Assembly: GCA_003344405.1 (NCBI GenBank)
Contig: NOWV01000006.1
Location: 1,054,001-1,118,000, forward strand
Direction: 5' to 3'
DNA length: 64,000 nucleotides
DNA from: Trichoplax sp. H2
Lineage: Eukaryota; Placozoa; Uniplacotomia; Trichoplacea
Shown: piece after piece, positions 1 through 12,295 of the stretch
Layout: each line of letters opens with the position of its first letter
How positions within the stretch are numbered: the first letter of the stretch is position 1
The notes under the pieces: model-generated
Databases searched by the model: none
Told to the model about the DNA's origin: nothing
The model's input: only the letters and a program-made list of their open reading frames with translations
Made by a program: the position numbers and the translations under genes

Positions 1-3000
1 TCAATCCAGAATCATTTTAATACTGTACGATCATTGATTTGAGTTATATTAAAACGAGAACTTTCTTACCAGATGATTGAAAAATACGTTGCCAATTCAA
101 ACTATGTACCGTAACTTCGAGGTTATAAGGATAAATAGCATGGCAAACTTTTAAATATTAACGAAAAAGTCGCAACATAACAATAAAACTTGTTTTTAAC
201 ATTTGCCTTTTTAGCCTTTCTAAAAATAAAAGAAAATTACTATTGTAGTAATTTACTGTCTCAGAACTAAGTACTGTCAATATGATAACTGGTATAGTGG
301 TATGGTATCATTTTCTTTGGTATGGTCAGTATGGTCACAAGTTGACTCACAACCTGTACAATGTACGTACAGTACAGTACATTACATAGCGTACAGTACA
401 GCACTGTACTGTACTGTACTGTAGCTAGTTCAGTACAGTACAGTATGTTACTGTACAGTACAGTACATGGCAGTACAGTATCACGGTCAGTCTACCGATT
501 GTCACACTCAACAATCTCGGCTACCGTACAGTACAATACAGCATAAAGAGTTACACAAACTACAGTCGTATGATCATGACGGTCACAGGACGGTACAGTA
601 CTGTAGTGTACTGTACACTGTACATACAGTACTGTATGTTACACTATGATCGAAGAGAGGAAAAGAATGAAAGATCTCGGGTTTGAAATAAAAATATCAA
701 TAGTACAGTACAGTACTGTAGGAACTGCCCACTGTCTGATACTGTACAGTACTGTACTTTTACAGTCGTGACTAACGCGACTCACGAATGCAATGGCAGG
801 ATCTGAATTATCATGAGTAAATTATTAAATTTTAATTACAGATTAATGGCAATCGTTATTAACTGTAAGTGAAAGTCCAATATAGTGATAAATTTCAAAT
901 AGAGTAGTAAATATACAGGTATATTAATTAATTTATTTCCTACTACAGCTAATTTACGGTAATTATTGATTAGAACTCCCCAGTCTTATACTGATTTGGT
1001 GTTGACAGCACGATTGTAAATTAATCCCATTCTTAATAAAGCCATGTAATGTTCTACCATGGCTCTATACAGTATTAGTACCTTGCCGTCTTATAAGATA
1101 AGAACATATTCTTAAAAGCGGAGTTCTACACCGGACAGCATTGCGAACTTGCCGGTATATATTATATTCAAATTGGGTGATATTGTTTCAAAAATCAGAG
1201 TGCTTGATCTAACCGTTACATACTGTATAGTATAATATTAGTTACATGACATAAGACCACAGACTAGAATAAAATGTTGAATCGCCATAGTCCATCGAAT
1301 GATGCTCGTTTTAAAATGTAAACGTAGTACAACTTTAAATACAAAACTTAATTTACTGTTTTTCGATTTATAGTACTGTATAATACTGTACTGTAAATAT
1401 GATGTTGAATTATTTATGATCTGCACGACAAGAGCTACGTAAAAGATGTACTATACACTGAGTATACAGTTCGTACCAAATGATTCAGTACAGAAACAAG
1501 AATGTGGTACATGATCATGTTTCATACTATGATAGTCTTTAGATCAATCAACAGTAAAACTTATCATACTGGCAACCATCAGTTATAAAACTTTAATACT
1601 ATGAATGTAGCTAGTCATAGTCGATCAATAGAAATCAGAGTTAATTTAATTATATACTAACAAATGAAACCAAAACAACGAAATAACATACTGTACTTAC
1701 GCACCGATGCACAAAACTCAAACAGGAACTTGAGTAGTAGTATTTATAACAATTCTGGTGGTAGACTGTAATTATATAACCAGTAACCAATTCTATTACA
1801 GCGTTTAAGTCGCCAAGTTATAACCGATCCATTTGCAAAACGAGACGGTTCAGGGATTCATCACTTCAGCTTGATATGATACATCTAAGCTATTCTTTTC
1901 TATTAGTCATCTTTTCTTTATTTAACCTATGAAAAGTTATTTATTTATAGCTATAAAACAATAGTAATAAACAAACTCATCATAGCAATTAATGTCGTTT
2001 TATCCTTTTTATTGATGATACAGCGTAAATTAATTATAAATCATGTCATAGGTATTCTTCGGCATCACATCGGACCACATGGTCATCGTACGTATTATAG
2101 TTATCAAACATTAGGTGCCTAAACGATGACTGACGATCTTTATTAACAACTTCAACGTCATAGTTCCTTCCTGATTGAAGGATAATTTGATGGTGATTAT
2201 GTATGAACATGACTCTTTTGGTATTAATGACGATTATCAGTGATGATCCGATCAACCATTACAGTAATAAATCACTTCAATGTTTATCTTAAAAAGGATA
2301 AAGTATTGTCAGAAACTACTAAAAAATAATGATATTGTACGCGTACTATCATAGACTACTAGATCATGATGCTGTCTATACAGCTGTTTCATTTCATCCT
2401 GTATACACGTACATCACTTTAGTAGCAAATCCTGTCTTGGACTCATAATGCATATTTACCGATAGTTTAGTTTCGAATTCGGACATCATCAAATGATGAT
2501 ACTATATTTTATACTTCAGTAATTTTAGTGAAGACTGTTCAATTCCTCGCACCCAGTCGTCCATTGCTACTGTACGGTACAGTGTAAGAATCTAACCGGC
2601 AAATTTAAAGTCATCACTACGTCCTAATTCCATATTTTTGCACCACACTTACTAAGAATCTTTGCTTTGCATATGTTACTCATACATACAATAATTCTTA
2701 ATGCTGCATTATTAAACTTGATCTTCCTGTTCCCGACTTACGTAGTAATTTTTTTAGTTCGAACTACTGGCCTAGGGCGTACAGAAATGAGGTACATAGG
2801 GCTGCCTTCAAATCACGATTGATATACAGTACAGTAAACTAGATAAGTAAACGTACACTATGTGTATTTATCTACTTTATGTTAACAACAATTGCAGTAT
2901 ATAACTGGTAAAAAATTACATTCGAATTCAGATATTATTTTCAGCCAAGAATATTTGCTTTTGTTCTAAGTTAGAAAATATTTCAAGTGAATTTAATTAA

Positions 3001-6000
3001 AAGGGAGACTTGTAGGCTATTTTTTTCTGAAAAGTCTCGCCAGTATGTATCAAAGGAGTCAGACAATTAGTCTGGTGTCACAACGCATACAGGCAGTACA
3101 GTATATCGTAAGCCTGCATAGATTTATTTATTCATTCATTCATTGTACTGTATGCGTTGACACTGATTACTCAATTAATTAATTCAGTACTACAGTACGG
3201 TTAAGTCGGAGGGAGGACCTGCTGAATTCTTGTACTAGTGTTGTACAGTACATTTATTTAGAGCTAGTACGTAGTCCAGACCAGTCTTGGCCGACTAGAG
3301 GTCTGGTGTACTGTATGGATGCCGATATGCAAATTAGTTATGACATCACACAGCGGAGTAGTCAAAAGGCACGTAGAAAACATATAAACTCTCCGTTTGG
3401 CCATGATGGTGTTACAATAAAATCAACTTCTACTTTATGTACTGTACAGTATTCTGTATCTGTAGGGCGAAGCGTGCTGAGCAAACCGATAGGTAAATAT
3501 GAATGAGTCATTGCTCACTCATTCCCTCAGTTTAAATCACATTGACTCGCTGTCAATCAAGCAATTTTATAAATTCTGTGAACCAATCATTATTCATCAT
3601 TTACTGTATTTACAACTATACCTTTTAATTAATCTATACTGTATTTTAGAACTAATGGTAAATATTGTTCATTGATTTTTTTTTATACAGTACAGGATAT
3701 TACAGTTCACTAATAAATTCTTGATATATTTATTCCTTGTTGTAATCGTACAGCTTTGATGCGAATATCGCCTGCTAGTCAAACATTTCTCATACTGTAG
3801 TAATTTATTTTAAGACTTATACACCGAGTGCTAAGATTATTCTGAATATGTATCTGCACTATAGACCTCATAGTAGATTACGGTAATGTGAAAATAGTAG
3901 CCTGCAAAATGCGTATATTATGCTACTCTAGTTAATAGCTAAAAATCTAGAGAATAATTGCGATTGTTTTATTTTACTAGTATAGTACTAAATGATGCGT
4001 CATACGAGTATGAGTCGTAAGTAGCACTCACTCTCAGGTAAACCATGAGTAAACTACCGTAGAATAGACATTTGATTAATACAGGTGACATTAACGATAG
4101 CAGGTACTGTGATACGAGTATGTAGAGTTTCTATTTATACAGATATTAATAATAAATAAGTAAATTATCTGTGTATTGACTGGAGGCCTAGCGCGGCATC
4201 CTTATCTTATTGCGCGGTTAAAGATTTCATACGGTGTGAATGAACATCAGAACAGAAGTAAAACTTGTACATCGATAAATTACTAATACTATACTCTGAT
4301 GATAACGGATTGATATTTACTGTAAATATACGCGTATGTAGCAAAGCAACAAATTCGTTTGCAAGAATAACCTTAACGTCCGCTTATAAGAACCTTTAAA
4401 GAACTATCTAGCATATATATCGTGTAACATATAAAGTATTTGACATTTCAATATTTAAAGGCATTTTATTGCTCGTATTAAATGACAACGAATTTCACAA
4501 GAACGCAGGTACTTAACACATACAATGTAAAAGTGAAATAATATAGAAGTACAGTATATAACGTTGTTAATATGTGTAGTGAATCGTACATGTAGTAGTG
4601 TGAAACGGTAGGATCAATTCATATAATCGTTCAAAATTTTAATGAGATGTTAGGAAAACTCGTACTAAACACATTTTGGTGATTTAGGCTGCAGGTATAA
4701 ATATTTAAAGTTATTTCGTTCACTTTATCTTTTATACCTGGAATAAAGTTTGCATAAGAAGATGCTTAGATTCGCCACATTTATCCAGCTTTTCATTTGG
4801 CCTAGGAAAATTTTAGATGCAGTACTCAACAATATATAATACCTAAGTGCTTAAATTTGATATAAATATCTTGCCCAAGCACGACATGCAACATTCATAA
4901 ATTTCTTTGTACAATTATGAAGTAACTAAAATATTCATCTTTACTGATCATTTTATATCAGTTTGACTACCTTGCTACATATTTCATACTCACTTATTTA
5001 TAAAAGCTTTCAAAATAGGTATAATTTGCTTAGGAAAGTAGCTTTGTTTCGCAACGTATCGAAGAGCAATCATTGGCCCATTTAAATCATCTACCACGCA
5101 TCTAAATTTCTTATCTTCGGACTAGACATAAAATACTGTTTTTAGTATCTTTTAACAACGTGTTAATAAATTATTAACTGAAAAGTTTCCTAATCTAAGA
5201 AAATGAACTATTCGCAACGATAGGTAAAATATCTCAACAATTTTATTATATTTATATTACTATTTGGTTACACTAAGTACTAATAACCTTTAGTAGTCCC
5301 ATGTGTATCAACAAAGTAGTGGTAAACTTTTCAGATTCAAAGGTGGATGAAATACAGATCGATGACAACAGCATATCTAAACCGTTTAAGAATCTTAATG
5401 TTACTTCCGTCAAAAGTATAAATCAGGATTATGATTTACATAGCATGTAAGATGTTAATTTATTACCGATATTGCGATATATCTCCTTTTGTGAGCGGTC
5501 ATCTGCGGCACTAAGCGGCCTAGATATCTTAAACATAATTAGTGATGTTATTTTTTCTACGTAAAGTTTAAACCCATTTTCATAGCTTCGTTAGCACAAT
5601 ATCATTCAACTATGTAAAGCCCTACATTTAGAAATTTTCGTACTATTTCTTCGTAATCAGAGAAGTCCTATAGCGTAAGAGAAGAGTAAATAAAATATTA
5701 ATCAAAAAATTTCGAAAATTCTATTATTAGACTGACGTGTAATTTCCAAACTAAAAACTTGGTACTGTACGTTTAGTTGAAGTACGAATAAAATAGTTAA
5801 ATTGATTACATTGAGATTCTTTAGCCAGAATTTCTATTAATAAGGGTGTTATAATCCGAATATTATGACTCTTAGCTACTTTGTTTCTTTATAGAAAATG
5901 ATTTTAAATTTATATATCAATAGGAGCTTAGATAGCTCACAAACGAAACTAATTTATAAACTACTACGAAATCACTCAGTTTTCAATTCATAAACTAAGT

Positions 6001-6403
6001 TAAGTAAATCGATACCCAGAAGACACTGTTAACGCGTATTAGGATTAATATAATGGTAAGGATAGACTAAATTTTTTATTTCGTAAACCAATAGTTTATT
6101 TTGATAATTACAGTAAGGAATCTAATAAAATACATTCTTTACATCATAGCAATACGGCAAGATAAATTTTACCAAGAATTTAATATTGCACAGTTCCTAT
6201 ACATCATCTATACATGCTAATATCGATAACTGGTGATATAGCCAAGACATTGCTTTATGACAACCAATTGAGCAGCAGTTACTATAAAGACTAGTGCCAC
6301 AGTACAATAGCGTGTTTAATTTTAAAAACCTAGTATGTCTATGTTCATAAAGTACGTAATGTAATCATTTTATCATTTCAATTTGCAGTAGTACTGCAGA
6401 CTG
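1..6403. other. AT-rich intergenic stretch, no gene recognised
   Basis: I found no exon chain on either strand in these 6.4 kb. Open frames are short (under 75 codons) and show no domain. The dense GTAC-type repeat cluster at about 357-765 is listed separately. Isolated copies of the same palindrome occur near 1376-1395, 2568-2585, 2825-2837, 3243-3252 and 3436-3453, then become rare to 6.4 kb. The 3' end of RanGAP1 borders the right side. A more distant last exon of RanGAP1 could in principle lie here, but I saw none. Confidence 0.6.
357..765. repeat. Dense GTAC-type pentamer palindrome cluster 1
   Basis: Arrays of the pentamers ACAGT and ACTGT run into one another and give self-complementary words such as TACTGTACAGTA. 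The densest part is 357-640, and a second patch lies at about 695-762. The array creates the two open frames near 361-649, whose protein is only a readout of the repeat (Y/T/V/Q/S-rich) and is not a gene. The other dense clusters in this window lie beside gene starts, so this one may mark a promoter near or left of the window edge. That is inference. Confidence 0.85.
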
Positions 6404-9400
6404 TTATGAATTAACCTGGTGTGTATTTAAAGAACGTGGTGATGCATCTGGTGTCACACTCTTTCCTGTTACATGTAGCTCACTATCTTCAATTAACTTT
6501 CCGGTTGTATCATCACCAGGTTCCTCTTCCGCGTCACTTGCATCAGAATCATCTTCTGCTTCATCTAGTAATCCTTCATCATCGCTGAGGGAACATAAAC
6601 TATCTGCAACAACAGATCCCTCTATACAATGTTTCAGTTCTTCTATACCTTTGGATCCGAAGCAGTTAGCTACAAGAAAAATAACTTTTTACTATAACCA
6701 ATTGATCAAATAATTTAAAAGGTGATATTGCTTGTTACTAAGTAATTTACCATTTATATCTAACTTCTGTAGAGAGGAGCAGTTCTTCAAAGCTGTCGCT
6801 AACTTGATAGCAGCATCAGTTTCTATATCATTGGAATCTACTAAAACTTCCTAGCGATAGCAAAGTGAGTAAAACCATATTAATTCTTCGGAGCATTAAT
6901 CACTACTATCAGTGTTCATATCTCATACGTAGCAACAAGCACGTAGCCAATTTTTAAGTCGGAAGATGATTCGAGTAACAGTCAAATGCCTTTGTGCAGC
7001 TATTATGGTATGTTACCTGTAAATTCGGGTTATGTTTTTCTATTACGTTAGCAATAGCTATTGCTCCATCGCTTCCTAGTAGGCAATCTCCGACATTTAG
7101 ATACTGCAAGTATGGCCAATTAGCCATTGCCTTTGTAGAAACATTACAATTTCACAATGCATTAGATATTCAAGTTACGCACCTTGCGACAGTGCTTCTC
7201 GCAAAACCAGTTACAAAATAAACTTACTTCAGCCAGTGCCTTACTTCCATCTTGACTAAATATATTATCATTAAGATTCAATCTCTAGAGTAATTTGATT
7301 ATTCTAAATATTAGTTCTTCATAAGTTGTTACAGTTTCAGATATCGTGCACTAATAATTAAAGTACCGTATTTCCTTACTTTTAGGGATTTATTGCAAGC
7401 CAGTGCACAGACTAGCGGCACGATGCCCTCCGATTTAATACCATTTTGAGGCATAGAAACGTCCTCAAGAGTTCCGATGATCTAATTATATTAAAAGTAT
7501 TTGGTCATTGTATTTCTTTACAGTACCTTTCTGGCTCAATAGATATGGATTCATTGTACTATATTATGTTAGGAGTGTAATACTTTAAAAGCAGACGCCA
7601 AGGCTTCAGATCCAGCAATTTCCAGTCTGTTACGACCACAAATGAATGTCTTTAAAGAGAACTTATCACCGCTGTTTTTGTAACATTCACGCAGGGCAGC
7701 CGCTAGAATCTAAAATGTGTTTACGACAAAGTATTGTGATACAACAATTTATGCTATTTTTATATGTAAGAAATGAACATTCCTGAATTACATTAGTTAC
7801 CTTGCCACCATTTGGGCCTAAACCATTGTTATTTAACTTCAACGTTTTAATGGTATAACCGGGTCTGCCAGAAAGCAATGACTTGACAGCATTTATCCCA
7901 TCAGGACCAAAAGCATTGTCACTTAGGTCTATTTCAACCAATGAGGCCTGAGCAGTAAACACAGCCTTGCTCAAGCTTTCCTAAACGGTTTAAAATAGGA
8001 TAAATATTGCAAGAAATCTTTAGTACATGAATTTTAAAGTTTAACTATCTTTAAATACGACCAATATGTAAAAGCAATATGATACGTCACCAGTGCTAGG
8101 GGTATTTCAGATCGTAATCTACCGGTGAATATATCACTCCAATAGGCTCTCTATTAAGAATATTTTAAAGCACCATATAAATCAATATCATAGATGATAC
8201 TTCATATTGCGTTTTGTCGCTATGTACTAGTGTACTATTAAATATAAAGAGCCTAGCCGCTGCTACGCGTATGATAAAAGTGTTAACGTTTATACGTGTT
8301 AACAGTACTTCCAGTTCCTTGCGATCTTTCAACGCATCAGCTATCACCACAGCAGCTTCGACACCGATGGTATTTCCGCTAAGGCGTAGGGCTTGCAAAT
8401 CTTTGCATTGTTTGATTGCGTTAACAACTTCAGAGGCTTTAGAAGTAAAGGTTAGAATAAGTAATTAAAAGCTATGTTAATTTAGCAATCCGACAATTCG
8501 CAAAGCGTCTCATCAGCAAAAACGCCTAGCATTTTAGTAAAATTATTCAAATGCACAATATAATAATTTGGGATTTCGTTTATCGTGAAGTATGGGCAGC
8601 GAATTATCTCATCATCACTCGTAAATACTCGCGTACCTTACTTGTACTCTTACTAATATACGTATATACATATTCGCGTGGTCTTTACTTATCCAATTCT
8701 TACATTATGTACTCTCATATCAGACATACGTACTGTAATTTGCACACACAATCTTTTTATACTGTAATATATAATATAGATAAATAAAACAGATAGACTA
8801 GCGCTATGCCTTGGTCATTGGTCAGTTTCATTTATCAGTAATCATACGATAGGGAAAAGTTAAGAAGGTTCTCGTTAGTGGCATGGTAGAAATACTTTCA
8901 ACTTTGAGGCTGTTCCACGGACAATTTCGTCTTTAAAAAGAGGTATATCGTCATGTTAAAACAATTACACTTAGTGCAGTTTTGTTCCCTATACCACTTG
9001 TTTTATTGAGCAATATTAAAGCATTAAGTCAATCTCACATTTTATGTCATAAGAATTAAAAGTATTTGTTCGTCCTTGATCTTATTTTTAGGGGCTAACT
9101 AGTAAGAAATTGGGGTCACACTTCTAAATTGTAATTAAAATTGAAGGTGTTCCAGATATCGTAGCATAAAATATCAGTTTACACAAAGTTGTATATATTT
9201 GCTATCATTAAGGTTAATACCCAGTAATGTTGCATTTCATTGCAACTGTTTGTTAAAGTATCTGAGCACTGTAGTATATGTCAACTAAATGTATCTTTTA
9301 CAGTAAATGCAAATTTGTAGAAACATTACCGTCTTCGCCGTTATTTAGTTTCAAGCCCTTGTTACTAAAGTCAACTTCATTTAGTTGCTGGACTTTGGTT

Positions 9401-9438
9401 TTTGACAATAAATTGGTAATATCGGTGAGGTCCGTCAT
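6404..9438 (-). CDS. RANGAP1: Ran GTPase-activating protein 1 (RanGAP1), 10 exons
   Basis: RanGAP1 activates GTP hydrolysis by Ran and so maintains the Ran gradient for nuclear transport and mitosis. Coding exons in reading order: 9330-9438, 8309-8436, 8091-8150, 7801-7980, 7584-7709, 7380-7481, 7228-7284, 7017-7130, 6751-6850, 6404-6669. All junctions are GT-AG and the phases agree, giving about 413 aa. The leucine-rich repeats contain blocks diagnostic of the family: ALRLSGNTIGVEAA, YWSDIFTGRLRSEIP, LDLSDNA-type VEIDLSDNAFGPDG, EDVSMPQNGI and LNVGDCLLGSDGA. They are followed by SLCSLSDDEG and an acidic tail. The ATG at 9438 aligns with the family N-terminus; 15 upstream codons are open but begin with GTG. 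The acidic tail ends at a TAA, and the SUMO-accepting C-terminal domain of vertebrates is not seen. The length is close to yeast Rna1. The gene is divergent from TIPRL. Confidence 0.95.
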
Positions 9439-9606
9439 TACTGCTGTTTTAAATTTCGTTGCGTTGTTCGCGCTGTAATACACTACTGTATTCGTACTGT
9501 ACTCCTATGCTTGCTTGATAGTCTGCACTGTTGTGGCAAAGTCTTAAAGTTTATGCAAAACTATTCCGCATGTCTGCGTTGCGAAAGAAAACGATTTTGC
9601 CGCCAG

Positions 9607-9917
9607 CACCGTACAGTACCTTCACAGTTCACAGTACTAAACTGAGTACAGTACAGTGCTATACTGTACTGTAGAGGTAAGAAAAACATACTATACTGTA
9701 CTATAACACTATTTGACAGGCGTGACAGATACTGTACTGTAGATCCAAAATTTAAGGAAATACTGTACACTAGTACTGTACAGTACAGTATACTGTACTG
9801 TAGTGTGAACCAGTTCGAATCAAAGTACGTACTGTACAGTACAGTACAGTACTTAAGTTAAGGTGCCCTAAAATCACGATAGTTAAAGGTCTCCAAAAAT
9901 GTACTGTACTGTACAGG
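9607..9917. repeat. GTAC-type palindrome cluster 2, between divergent RANGAP1 and TIPRL
   Basis: About 300 bp hold many overlapping copies of GTACAGTAC, TACTGTAC and ACTGTACAGT, with runs such as four tandem ACAGT units near 9833-9853. The cluster begins about 170 bp upstream of the RanGAP1 start codon and ends about 120 bp upstream of the TIPRL start codon. It therefore fills the shared 5' region of the pair, where a bidirectional promoter is expected. No TATA box is evident. Confidence 0.85.
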
Positions 9918-10039
9918 GTCTCTAGATCCTATATCGTATGGTAAATACTGTAATAATAATAATTAATTAATAAAACTGACAGGCGAGCTTTCTGCACTCT
10001 TTATTTACTGTAGCTCTTATTGCGTTCCACAGTAAGTAT

Positions 10040-12295
10040 ATGGAGCAAAGAAAGATAAACGTAAGAAAGGATGAGTTTACGTTAGGTCCCTGGAAATTGA
10101 TATCAACAGAAGGAAGTATACTCAAATCGGCATGTAGTCAACCTGATATTTGCCAAAATCAAAGTAAAAAATGTGAATTATGCACGTAAGGAATGAATAT
10201 CAAACTAATTGTAAAGGTATAATCTCTCAACTTGTTACCGAGCTTCGTCATCCTATGTTATTCATCTCGAATTCTCGCTAGCAACTTCAGTTAGAAGATT
10301 GTGGCTTGTTAGCAAGAATATACGCGTATGTTGTACAGTAACAACTAACCGTAGGCATGGACACTAGAAAAAAAAGACCTTGTAGTCCATGACCTACATG
10401 CCTGCAGTAGGGTAGACATAATTTTAGTATTTTTAGTAATGTACTGTACAGTACAGTATGATACTGTACTTGTAACTATCCCACATTCATATCTCGCGGG
10501 TGTTGCCTCGAAAAGATTAAATTGTTATACTGTATTGTATGATAGATTACTAGGTCTTCTTCTATTAGTCTATGAGTGTCAAATTCACAATTTTCGAATC
10601 TCAAGACCAATCAACCTTAAATCTGGATGACATTTTAGCATTAGTCACAGCAACTCTAATCCCCAATATTAGCATTAGTATTTATTTATTAGTCGACCCC
10701 TCGCTCGGTATACTTCGGGTATACCAACTGTACAGTACTTATACCTTTTACTAATTTCATATGTACGTATACGTATGGGCATTGGTACAGCATATATTAT
10801 ATGTAACTCGTTTGTAATTTCGATAGGATATTATCCGCTATCGACATTCCTCTTCCGGAAATGCTATTTGCCAATAATTCTCTCAGGTTAGAGCATCGAA
10901 ACGGTTTTGGAATTGAATTTAATCCGACAGATGCTCTTAAATTAGTTAATAATCAGAAGGAACATATTAAAGTTGCTTACGCTGAAGAATGGCAAAAGAA
11001 CAGGTTATTTATCGGATTTGGATAACTTTATCTGTATTTGACGTGAGCAAATCAATCAGTGGTTCGTTGTACAGTATTCTCTTGCTATGATGAGAATCTC
11101 TTATGAGCAAATTTCGTCATTTTAGCTATTGTAACCGGTAGTACGGCTTTCAAATTGTCTATGGAAAGTTGTAATAACGATGATGGCAATAAAAAAAGAT
11201 AATTTGAATTTTAATATATTCTATTAAGAGTTTCCAGTGAAGATCCGGTTAATGAAACCGTTAAAAGGTTTGATTGGACTTACTCTTCAAAGTATAAAGG
11301 AACCCTCTTCGGTGATGGAATAAAAGTAAAGGCTGATTATATTATGCGATTAAGTATATTAAGTAGCTAAAACAATTTAGCAATTGTTAGGGTTTGCGAT
11401 ATTTTCTTTGATGATCGACCCCATCGATAATTTTCACATTGTGATTGGATGTTGCGTTAACTTTTTATTCATGATGTTCACTACCTGAATAGACTATTAA
11501 TGCATTATGATTAATTCTTAGGCTTCCTCTACGACTCAGCGAATTGACATAGAAAAATTAAAAGCCAAAGAGAAAATTTATCATTATAAAAGCATAATGC
11601 TATTTGAAGATGAATTAGCAGATAACGGCTGTGCGTGGATGAATGCGAAAGTGGTATAATCTCAGAATAGTACAATATTAGCCTTATCTTTACTGTTCTA
11701 TTTATTGATTTGATTTGAAACTACTGTCATTTCCTACACCAAAACTTCTAGCGAGTCATGCCAGGCTATGTATTTTTCCTATTACGCTTCTTTTTGCGAG
11801 TGGATAATGTTCTAGCGCGAGTCTATGACACCAGATTATATCATCAGGTTTGGCTGTCGTGTTAATGATATCTGTAATTATAACTTAAATGCAATTTTTA
11901 GCAAAATATAAAAATGGAAGAGTGCAAATGCCCGAATACATAACTTGACTTAAGCTTCGAATTGGAAATATCTACCATACTGATTAATTATTTATGATTA
12001 ATAGGCGGAAACTAATTATATGCTACGAGAATTCTTAGCCAAGGAATGCAATCTACAACAAGTAAAGGTATCCAATTCACCTATAAATACGATATATTAC
12101 ATATAACTAATATACGGTAACGTGAGTAATTTATGGGTACCTCTACAGTACTAGCTTTCATTTAAATCGCTAATTTGTTACTTTCTGCTTCGGTCGTAGG
12201 TTCCGTCTCATGTGCTTTCAGATCCAGCCGAAATAGATAAATTTTTGACAGTTACTGAAGAGCAACTAGAAGTTGTTTCCCTTCCTATACTTTAA
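10040..12295 (+). CDS. TIPRL: TIP41-like protein (TIPRL), 7 exons
   Basis: TIPRL/TIP41 binds catalytic subunits of PP2A-family phosphatases (PP2A, PP4, PP6) and acts in TOR and stress signalling. Exons: 10040-10185, 10827-11003, 11238-11325, 11522-11653, 11752-11847, 12005-12061 (or 12067), 12200-12295. All are GT-AG and in phase, giving 263 or 265 aa (human about 272). Family blocks are clear: [80 protein letters not shown] and YMLREF. Exon 1 reads on past an internal GT to the strong donor GTAAGG at 10186, because only that donor matches the phase of exon 2. This adds about 14 Cys/Lys-rich residues relative to human. Exon 6 has tandem donors six bases apart, so one or two isoforms are possible. 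The ATG at 10040 is the only in-frame start near the conserved block. Confidence 0.95.
10439..10470. repeat. Short GTAC palindrome array in TIPRL intron 1
   Basis: Three to four overlapping ACTGT/ACAGT pentamers (TACTGTACAGTACAGTA type) lie inside the first TIPRL intron, about 250 bp after exon 1. A single further copy lies near 10730-10740. This is the only notable array within an intron of the left half of the window. It could be an extension of promoter cluster 2. Confidence 0.75.

Noticed and set aside
361-649. Two overlapping open frames rich in Tyr, Thr, Val, Gln and Ser
   Set aside because: They are translations of the GTAC pentamer array; period-five repeats lacking stop words give open frames without coding function.
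9561-9770. Minus-strand open frame between RanGAP1 and TIPRL
   Set aside because: Also a readout of a GTAC array, with no domain, inside the shared 5' region.
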